Of a stretch of 64,000 bases of DNA, positions 57,973 through 64,000 are shown in pieces (the first letter of the stretch is position 1; every line of letters begins with the position of its first letter). The translations under genes were made by a program, and so were the position numbers. Below the pieces are notes generated by a model that was not told the DNA's origin, did not search any database, and saw only the letters and a program-made list of their open reading frames with translations. This DNA is from Micromonospora sp. CB01531 (lineage in GTDB: Bacteria; Actinomycetota; Actinomycetes; Mycobacteriales; Micromonosporaceae): the NCBI RefSeq assembly GCF_001905095.1, contig NZ_LWLS01000105.1, positions 186,001-250,000 on the forward strand. Reading direction: 5' to 3'.

Positions 57973-60900
57973 GCCGAGCTCGCCTGCGTACCCTCCTGCG
58001 ACACCTCGGCGAACCGTGCTTCGCCGAGGTGTCGCCGTACGTCCCGCTCGATCCTGGCCGCATCCGGGTGGGCGAGATCCGGCACTCCACGTGCGCCGAC
58101 GCTGGCCGCGAGCAGTCGCGCCGCCTGCTCGTACTGGTCGTGCCGGAGCGCGAGGTCCGCAACACCGACGAGGGCCTGGGCGATCATGGGAGCGTGTCCC
58201 GCCTCGGACGCCGCCTGCCAGGCCGCCACGCGGTGAGAACGAGCCTCCCGAAGATCGTCGACCAGGTAGCCGAGCACGTCGTGGATGCCCGCGCGGATGT
58301 CCGCCGTCGCCGCCTCGTCGCCGAGCAGGGCCGTCGCGACCCCGAGTTGGTGGCGTGCCTCCGCGGCGTCACCGACCCAACGCGCGAGGTCGGCCTTGGC
58401 GAGCGCCAGCTCGACCAGCGCGTGCGGCCAGGTAACCCCTTCGGCGCACCGCTCCGCCTCGGCGATGGCGGCCGCACTGGAGTCCCGGTCGCCGTGCAGC
58501 CAGTACAGCAGGGCCTGTTGGGTCCGCAGCCGGATGACATCCTCGACGGCGCCGACCTCGGTGACGAGCGTGACCGCCTGTTCGTAGTGCGCACACGCAC
58601 CGGCGAACTCACCGCGCCGGGCGAGTTGGCCCGCCAGCTCGGACAGGGCGATGGACATGCCGAACCTTTCGCCGAGCGTGCGGAACTCGGCGAGCGCAAG
58701 CTCCAGGTTGGCCTCCGCATCCCGGCCGCCCTGACCGAGCATGATCCGCATCTTGCCGAGCTGGAACCGGGCCAGGGCGCGTACCCAGGGGTCTTCGTTG
58801 TCCAGCACCGACTCGAACGCGGTCACCGCGGCGTCCGGCTCCTGCAGCAGGCGTTCCAGCGCGTCGACCAGTCCCAGCAGCGGGTTGCGGTGCTGGCTTT
58901 GCTGACTGAACCGGTACGCCTGGTGGATCCATTCCGCGCCCAGGTGTTCGTCGCCCCGCCCGGAGGTCACGAAGAGCACCACGATCCCGTACGCCATGGC
59001 CCGGACGTCATCGGTCACGTCGCCGGGGATGTTGGTGGCCGCGAGCATCAGCTCGAGGCCTTCGGTCCGGCGCCCGCCGAGCCACCAGTACCAGCCGGCG
59101 GCGGCCGCGAGCCGCATCGCCGCCTGTGCGTCACCAGCCGCGACCGCCGCCCGCATCGCGGCGCTGATGTTGTCGTGTTCGGCCTCGAGCGTGGCGAGCC
59201 AGGCCAACTGCTCGGCGCGGCGCAGATGTGGCTCCGCGGTCTCGGTGAGGTCGGTGAAGTAGGCGAGGTGCGCCCGGCGAGCCAGGTCGGATTCGCCCGC
59301 TTCGGCGAGCCGATCCGCGGCGTACTCCTTGATCGTGCTGATCATCCGATAGCGCGGGGCGGCGTCGCCCTCGGTGACCAGCAGCGACTTCTCGGCCAGC
59401 GACGTGAGCAACTCCAGCACTTGATCCGGCTCGACGTTATCGCCGGCGCAGACCCACTCGGCCGCTTCCAGGCTCGCCCCGCCGGAGAACACCGACAGCC
59501 GGCGCAGGACCGTCCGCTCGGCCTCGGTGAGCAACTCCCAGCTCCAGTCGACCACCGCGCGCAGCGTCTTGTGCCGCGGCAAGGCGGTACGGCTCCCGCT
59601 GGTCAGCAGGCGGAACCGGTCATCGAGCCGGTTGGCGAGCTGATCGATGGTCATGGTGCGCAACCGGGCGGCGGCCAGTTCGATCGCCAGCGGCATCCCG
59701 TCCAGCGCCCGGCAGACGCGCACCATCGTCGACAAGGTGTGCTCGTCGACTCCAAGATCCTTGCGCACCGCGCCGGCCCGGTCCCGCAGCAAACGGACGG
59801 CCGGCGAGGACGCGGTCTCGGCAAGGCCGGCGTCGGTTGGCACGGCCAGTGGCTCGACCAGCCACAGCGCCTCACCGGTGATGCCGAGCGGTTCCCTGCT
59901 CGTCGCCAGGATACGCAGCCGTCGGCATTGCCCGAGCACCCGATCGGCGAACCTCGCCGCCGCCTCGATCAGATGCTCACAGTTGTCCAGGATCAGCAGC
60001 GCTTCCCGCTCGCGGATCGCGGCAATGAGCCCGTCCGCCAGATCCGCGCTCGGACCCGCGCCGAGCAGAGCATCCCGCAGCCCGAGCGCGGTGAGCGCTG
60101 CCTGCGCGACATCACCGTCGGCGCCGATGGCGGCAAGTTCCACCAACCAGACTCCGTCCGGCAGGTCACCGATCAGCGTGCGTGCGGTTTCCGTGGCCAG
60201 CCTGGTCTTGCCCGAACCGCCCGGCCCGATCAAGGTGATCAGACGATGCTCCGCGATGAGCTCGCGGACGGCAGCGACATCAGCGTCGCGGCCGACGAAA
60301 CTGGTGAGCTCGGCACGCACGTTGGTCTTCCGGTGCTCCTCCCGCCGCCCCAGTTCGCCCCGTAGTAAGGCGACATGTAAGGCCGACAACTCCGGCGAGG
60401 GGTCGACGCCCAGCGCGTCGGAAAGTGCCTCCCTCGTACGTTCGTAGGCGAGCAGGGCCTCGGAGTCGCGGCCGGCTGCCACCAGGGCCCGCATCAGCGC
60501 GGCGACCAGCGGCTCCCGCAGCGGATGCGCGGCCACCGCGTCGGTCAGTTCCGCGACCACCTCCGCTCCGTGGCCCAGGCTGACCTCCGCTTCGAAGCGA
60601 TCCTCCATCGCCGCCAGGCGCAGCCCCTCGAGCCGCGTCACCGCCGCGTCGAACGCCTCACTGTCCCCCAACCCCACATCCTGCATAGCCGCACCGCGCC
60701 ACAAGGTGAGGGCTTCGCGCAACAGCCGAACTCGCTGGAGACCCTCCTCGTGGCGAGCCCGGCCGATGAGGCGTTCGAACCGAAGGGCGTCGACGGCGTC
60801 AGGGCCCACCATCAATCGGTAGCCGCCCGTCTGCCCGTCGATCACCCCGCCAGGCAGCGCCTTCCGTAGCCGGGAAGCCAAGCGTTGCAGGGCGTTCGCC

Positions 60901-61076
60901 GCATCGGCCGGCGGGTTCTCACCCCAGATCCAGTCGATGAGCGCCGCCTTCGGCACGACTCGGCCTGGTTCGAGTGCCAGGGCGACCAACAGTGCGCGCA
61001 ACCGGGCGCCGGGAACGTCGGCCAGGATGCCTTCGTTCGTGCGAACCTCGAATGATCCAAGCATCCCGACCTGCAC
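57942..61076 (-). CDS. SARP/AfsR-family regulator with NB-ARC ATPase
   Basis: A 1044-residue regulator: N-terminal OmpR-like DNA-binding domain (MLGSFEVRTNEGIL, AALIDWIWGENPPADAANAL), BTAD domain (ALTLWRGAAMQDVG, LAALVEDR-like LAAMEDRFEAEVSLGHGAE), NB-ARC ATPase (Walker A IGPGGSGKTRLATET near 285, LLILDNCEHL) and a TPR-like C-terminal half (ARFQLGKMRIMLGQ). Such proteins activate secondary-metabolite or transporter genes. GTG at 61076 has GGGAG upstream and gives the usual VQVGMLGSFEV start. Convergent with the DrrAB-DUF4097 operon whose promoter has SARP-type repeats. Confidence 0.9.
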   Translation of the reverse strand: MQVGMLGSFEVRTNEGILADVPGARLRALLVALALEPGRVVPKAALIDWIWGENPPADAANALQRLASRLRKALPGGVIDGQTGGYRLMVGPDAVDALRFERLIGRARHEEGLQRVRLLREALTLWRGAAMQDVGLGDSEAFDAAVTRLEGLRLAAMEDRFEAEVSLGHGAEVVAELTDAVAAHPLREPLVAALMRALVAAGRDSEALLAYERTREALSDALGVDPSPELSALHVALLRGELGRREEHRKTNVRAELTSFVGRDADVAAVRELIAEHRLITLIGPGGSGKTRLATETARTLIGDLPDGVWLVELAAIGADGDVAQAALTALGLRDALLGAGPSADLADGLIAAIREREALLILDNCEHLIEAAARFADRVLGQCRRLRILATSREPLGITGEALWLVEPLAVPTDAGLAETASSPAVRLLRDRAGAVRKDLGVDEHTLSTMVRVCRALDGMPLAIELAAARLRTMTIDQLANRLDDRFRLLTSGSRTALPRHKTLRAVVDWSWELLTEAERTVLRRLSVFSGGASLEAAEWVCAGDNVEPDQVLELLTSLAEKSLLVTEGDAAPRYRMISTIKEYAADRLAEAGESDLARRAHLAYFTDLTETAEPHLRRAEQLAWLATLEAEHDNISAAMRAAVAAGDAQAAMRLAAAAGWYWWLGGRRTEGLELMLAATNIPGDVTDDVRAMAYGIVVLFVTSGRGDEHLGAEWIHQAYRFSQQSQHRNPLLGLVDALERLLQEPDAAVTAFESVLDNEDPWVRALARFQLGKMRIMLGQGGRDAEANLELALAEFRTLGERFGMSIALSELAGQLARRGEFAGACAHYEQAVTLVTEVGAVEDVIRLRTQQALLYWLHGDRDSSAAAIAEAERCAEGVTWPHALVELALAKADLARWVGDAAEARHQLGVATALLGDEAATADIRAGIHDVLGYLVDDLREARSHRVAAWQAASEAGHAPMIAQALVGVADLALRHDQYEQAARLLAASVGARGVPDLAHPDAARIERDVRRHLGEARFAEVSQEGTQASSAQLVETTLAF

Positions 61077-61259
61077 TCGCTGATTCTCCCACGGCGGTGT
61101 GCCCTTGCCGGACGTGCGGCCCGTCACCGGTAGCGCCTCCGAGATCCAGGCACGACCGGTTGTTCAGGACGGCGCCGCCCCGCTCGGGACCGGGCGCGGG
61201 CGCGGGTGACGGATCGGGTGGTGAGTTGGCGGCGGAGCGGACCTGGTGCTCCGGTTCGG

Positions 61260-62210
61260 CTACCGCTTCACCAGGTTGCGCAGCGCGGCGACCAGCGACC
61301 GGTCGCTGACCTCGGCGTAGATCTTCTTGTCGGGACCGACCAGGACGACGTACGGGCAAGCCTGTTCGTCGCCGCCCATGGCCTTGTCGACCAGCTTCCG
61401 GCCGGTCGCCACCTCGTACACCCGAAGGCGGTAACTGGCCTTCAGCAGCGTCAACGTGTCCGGCTTCGGGTCGTCGTACTTGCACCGACGGATCGTCGCG
61501 CCGGTGCTGACCCGGTCCAGGCAGGCGACCATCTGCACGTTCTTCGGATCCTCCGACGCCCAGGTCTGTTCCACCCGCTTCGACAGGCCCTCGTCGTAGT
61601 AGTAGCCGTTGTCCTGACGGCGGTGGTTTCCCGGGCCGTCTCCGATGAGCAGCACAACCGGGTGCGGGGCCTTGCCGGCGCGCTTGGGCGACTGGGGGTA
61701 GTAGAGGATGCCGTCGCACACGTTGTTCAGATCGGAGATCTGGGTTGCCGCGTAGTCGCTGGGCTGCGGCCCCTGCGGCACCGGCTCCGCGCTCTCGGCC
61801 GCGTGAGGGCTCGGGGCCGGGCTACCGGTCGTGGACGACCGCCGCGTCTCGGTCGCCGGCTTGGCCGCGTCGCGCTTCGTGGAGCGCAGCAGGAAGGCCC
61901 CGCCGACCAGGCCCGAGCAGGCCACCAACAGCAGTACGCTCAGCGCCACGACGGCGATGATCAGGCCGCGGTTGCGGTGGCCGGGTGGCGGTGGGTCGGC
62001 TGGCAGTTGCGGGCCGAACGGTGTGACCATCGTGGGCGGTCCGAACGGCTGGACTGCCGTGGGTGGCACCTGCGGCGGTGGCGCGCCGTGGACCGGTGCC
62101 GGCTCGGGAGCCGCACCGTCCGGCAGCGGCGTCCATGCCGCTTCCGGACCTCGCACCCAGTCCGCCGTCGATCCTGAATCAGGTCCGGCCCCCGCGTCGG
62201 ACATGTGCAT
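61260..62210 (-). CDS. Single-pass membrane protein with Pro-rich cytoplasmic arm
   Basis: A 316-residue protein: Pro-rich cytoplasmic N-terminus (about 80 residues, VHGAPPPQVPPTAVQPFGPP), one transmembrane helix (GLIIAVVALSVLLLVACSGL), a Ser/Thr/Ala linker and an extracytoplasmic domain of about 170 residues with four or more Cys (NNVCDGILYY, MVACLDRV, IRRCKYDD, EQACPYVVLVG), probably disulfide-bonded. Unknown function; similar proteins in Micromonosporaceae-like genomes are annotated only as hypothetical. ATG 62210 or 62204 can be the start. Confidence 0.7.
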   Translation of the reverse strand: MHMSDAGAGPDSGSTADWVRGPEAAWTPLPDGAAPEPAPVHGAPPPQVPPTAVQPFGPPTMVTPFGPQLPADPPPPGHRNRGLIIAVVALSVLLLVACSGLVGGAFLLRSTKRDAAKPATETRRSSTTGSPAPSPHAAESAEPVPQGPQPSDYAATQISDLNNVCDGILYYPQSPKRAGKAPHPVVLLIGDGPGNHRRQDNGYYYDEGLSKRVEQTWASEDPKNVQMVACLDRVSTGATIRRCKYDDPKPDTLTLLKASYRLRVYEVATGRKLVDKAMGGDEQACPYVVLVGPDKKIYAEVSDRSLVAALRNLVKR

Positions 62211-62307
62211 CCCCTTGTCGATCCAGAGCGAAGAGCGAACCTATCAAGATCCCGCCGTGTTGGGGGCGGGTGCAGGTCGGGCGGCGAGGCCCGGGGGATA
62301 CCCGCTG

Positions 62308-62634
62308 TTACGGCAGGGTTCGTTGCATCCTTCGGGTTGGCACATGGGTTACTGCCGCGTGTGTCATGACACCGAGCCAGCCTCCGGCGAGAAGCCCGAT
62401 CAGTGCCGCCCAGTCTGCGCCGATACTGGGCTGGAGCAGCTTGTTGGTCGCCAACCCAGCCGGCACCCCTGCAGCTGCGCCAGCAGCTAGAGCCCACCAT
62501 CGATGCCGTACTCCCTCGATGTGCACCTGGAGGTAGGGCGACACAGCCGTCAGGAGCAAGATGGTCGGCGGGATCGAGGGCGTCAACAGCACGAGGCCCA
62601 TGCCGATGATCGCCCCGGGGATGAGACACGCCAA
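62308..62634 (-). CDS. Small membrane protein
   Basis: About 108 residues with three to four hydrophobic segments (MACLIPGAIIGMGLVLLTPS; PTILLLTAVSPYLQVHIEGV; WALAAGAAAGVPAGLATNKL; WAALIGLLAGGWLGVMTHAA). The only upstream start in frame is TTG at 62634; the frame is open for six more codons before a stop, so the true N-terminus is uncertain. No family recognised. Confidence 0.6.
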   Translation of the reverse strand: MACLIPGAIIGMGLVLLTPSIPPTILLLTAVSPYLQVHIEGVRHRWWALAAGAAAGVPAGLATNKLLQPSIGADWAALIGLLAGGWLGVMTHAAVTHVPTRRMQRTLP

Positions 62635-63094
62635 GCCGAAACAAAAGCGTGACCCAGATCAACCGGCGCGTGGCTCATGTCTGGCTGGCGCCGCCAGATC
62701 CGCCTCCATCCGTCGGTGAATGTCCGCCGGGGTGGCAGGCTGATGCCTGACGGGACCCGGTTGGCTGATGGAGAAATATCGCTGGGGCCGGTCGTCTCGT
62801 CTGGAGCGGAATGTGGCTCCGGCGTAGCCATGAGGTGGATCCTTGCGCATCATGGTTCACCCTGGGAAGGCCGCCGGACGTGTTCGGGGGCAAACAGGGG
62901 GCACGAGACGTGCCAACGACGGCCAAGCGTCGGTCCAGTGGCGTGCCGCACGACCACCGATTGGTCGGCTGCGCCCACCCGCTCCATCCGCTGCTGCCGC
63001 GCATCGGGCGCTACGGTGCGTAGTGAAGCGTGCCGGGGTGCTGTGCACGGCCGTGCCGATGTGAGTGCGCGGAGGCTCGCGGACTCAGCTCACC
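62635..63094. other. 460-base stretch with no convincing gene
   Basis: Open frames on both strands are short, with no recognisable motifs. A minus-strand 82-codon frame (62583-62831) overlaps the membrane-protein gene and reads MSHAPVDLGHAFVSAW, but has no family features. Base composition is slightly less GC-rich than elsewhere. Perhaps decayed coding sequence. Confidence 0.45.
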
Positions 63095-63691
63095 CTACGG
63101 TCGCGATGCCGCGATGGCGGCATGTGGCCGATGAGTGCCTTCGGCGGGCCGCTGCAGACGCTCAACTTCCGTGAAGCCGGCTCGCGCCAGTCGCTCGGAG
63201 AATTCGTCAACGGGCCAGCGATAGGCGGTCACGACCTTGTGGTCGAAGGCGGCGACCTCGTCACCTACGAAGAGACCGACCACTAACGTCCCGGCCGGGG
63301 CCATTACTCGCCGGAACTCACCGAGCACGCCGTCGAGATCTTCCGGCGGCAGATGGATCAACGATCCCCAGGCCAGGATGCCTGCGATGGAGTGATTGGC
63401 AACGGCGAGATTTTCCATCGACCCGAGCTGGTACCTACCGTTCGGGTGGGCTGCCCGCGCATGGGCGATGAACTCGGGGACCATGTCGATTCCCGTTGCG
63501 TCGACGCCCAACGAGCGGAGGTAATCGGTGATATGGCCAGGCCCGCAGCCCAGATCGAGCACCGTGCCAGGCCGGCCCGCCAGGTGTCGCCCGATAAAGG
63601 CGAGATCGTCGGCGTGTACCTGCTGGCTTGTACCGAAGAGCCCGATGTAGAGCTCTGCGACGGACGCATATGCCCGCCGGACCTCCTCCAT
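63095..63691 (-). CDS. Class I SAM-dependent methyltransferase
   Basis: A 198-residue methyltransferase: N-terminal MEEVRRAYASVAELYIGLFG, SAM motif I VLDLGCGPGHITDYL, motif II GIDMVPEFIAHARA, then AVANHSIAGILAWGSLIHLP and a C-terminal TEVERLQRPAEGTHRP. Small-molecule methylation is likely; substrate unknown. ATG 63691 is favoured; GTG 63697 would add two residues. Confidence 0.86.
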   Translation of the reverse strand: MEEVRRAYASVAELYIGLFGTSQQVHADDLAFIGRHLAGRPGTVLDLGCGPGHITDYLRSLGVDATGIDMVPEFIAHARAAHPNGRYQLGSMENLAVANHSIAGILAWGSLIHLPPEDLDGVLGEFRRVMAPAGTLVVGLFVGDEVAAFDHKVVTAYRWPVDEFSERLARAGFTEVERLQRPAEGTHRPHAAIAASRP

Positions 63692-64000
63692 CTTCACCCC
63701 GTGACTATATGAGCTCTCGGATTGGCGAGCAGGGTCGGGCCAGCGCCGGGAGGCACGTCGGTCCTTACGCCGGGATGGTGGAGCAGCCCGGTCGGCATCG
63801 ATCTGGGCACCAGCTCCGGCAAGCGGTGCGGCGATCGAGATGCCGGCGCGCAGGCCGAGGCGGGCGGTCTTCGGGGCGCTGCCGCCGTCAGCGCCGCCGG
63901 CTGACCGCGGCACGCGCGAACCGGTCACCCTGTCAGCCTGGCGCGTCAACCGCCGCGCCTGATTCGTCGGTTCTCGCATTGCCCGGGACATGGGGCCGTC
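63692..64000. other. End of window, no recognised gene
   Basis: Upstream side of the methyltransferase gene. Nothing convincing in either strand; a phrase VGIDLGTSSGK near 63802-63834 resembles a kinase N-terminus but does not continue. Promoter of the methyltransferase is presumably near 63700-63720, which is AT-richer (ACTATATGAG). Confidence 0.4.

Noticed and set aside
62583-62831. 82-codon minus-strand frame as a gene
   Set aside because: It overlaps the membrane-protein gene in another frame and has no recognisable feature or good ribosome-binding site.
63802-63900. VGIDLGTSSGK phrase resembling an FGGY kinase or Hsp70 N-terminus
   Set aside because: It does not continue into any kinase sequence in any frame and ends at a stop after about 25 codons; taken as chance.

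Overview
This is a high-GC window of about 64 kb. GTG starts are frequent, ATGA/GTGA stop-start overlaps are common, and the gene families are actinobacterial (SARP/AfsR-type regulator, GerMN lipoprotein, DUF4097, MarR-GNAT fusion, RhaEW-type rhamnose genes). It most resembles a Micromonosporaceae-like actinomycete chromosome; that placement is an inference. I saw no rRNA, tRNA, CRISPR array, prophage or intact insertion sequence.

Layout. (1) 1-9.8 kb, plus strand: an L-rhamnose operon running ABC permease (cut by the window edge), lipoprotein binding protein, mutarotase, isomerase, aldolase-dehydrogenase fusion, a 72-residue LuxR-type HTH mini-protein, rhamnulokinase and lutABC. Together these would take rhamnose to DHAP and L-lactaldehyde, then lactate, then pyruvate. 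(2) 9.8-19 kb: a voltage-gated cation channel with an unusual filter, an orphan peptide-type ABC permease, a four-gene BON/STAS cluster, a two-component system coupled to a GerMN lipoprotein, and a DHA2 drug exporter. (3) 19-24 kb: TMEM175-like channel, DinB protein, alpha/beta hydrolase, MarR-GNAT fusion with a palindromic operator at its start codon, two gene remnants (sulfotransferase and hydrolase), and an AlkD-like protein.

(4) 24-37.8 kb is the most interesting region. A ten-gene minus-strand operon encodes an enolase-superfamily dehydratase, ALDH, PfkA-like kinase, ABC importer without ATPase, two zinc dehydrogenases, a DUF2090 aldolase and a GntR regulator. It faces a divergent DeoR / YihT-like aldolase / TauE-SafE-type exporter / DUF202 pair module. 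The YihT-like aldolase, DeoR regulator, ALDH and TSUP exporter suggest a sulfosugar (sulfoquinovose-type) catabolic locus of unfamiliar composition. A non-sulfonated deoxysugar or polyol pathway remains possible.

(5) 38-43 kb: a YtrA-type GntR regulator with an ABC exporter, a Tat-lipoprotein beta-propeller, and an ECF sigma factor with a membrane partner. (6) 43.5-53.5 kb: proline-rich membrane protein, gamma-glutamyltranspeptidase, two decayed fragments, a large secreted PA-domain protein with a convergent TrmB/LuxR-like regulator, and a LysR/MFS pair. (7) 53.4-64 kb: hydrolase/HxlR pair, then a DrrAB-like ABC transporter plus DUF4097 gene whose promoter carries 11-bp-period direct repeats of SARP type. 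A 1044-residue SARP-NB-ARC regulator is encoded convergently just beyond. Two membrane proteins and a methyltransferase close the window.
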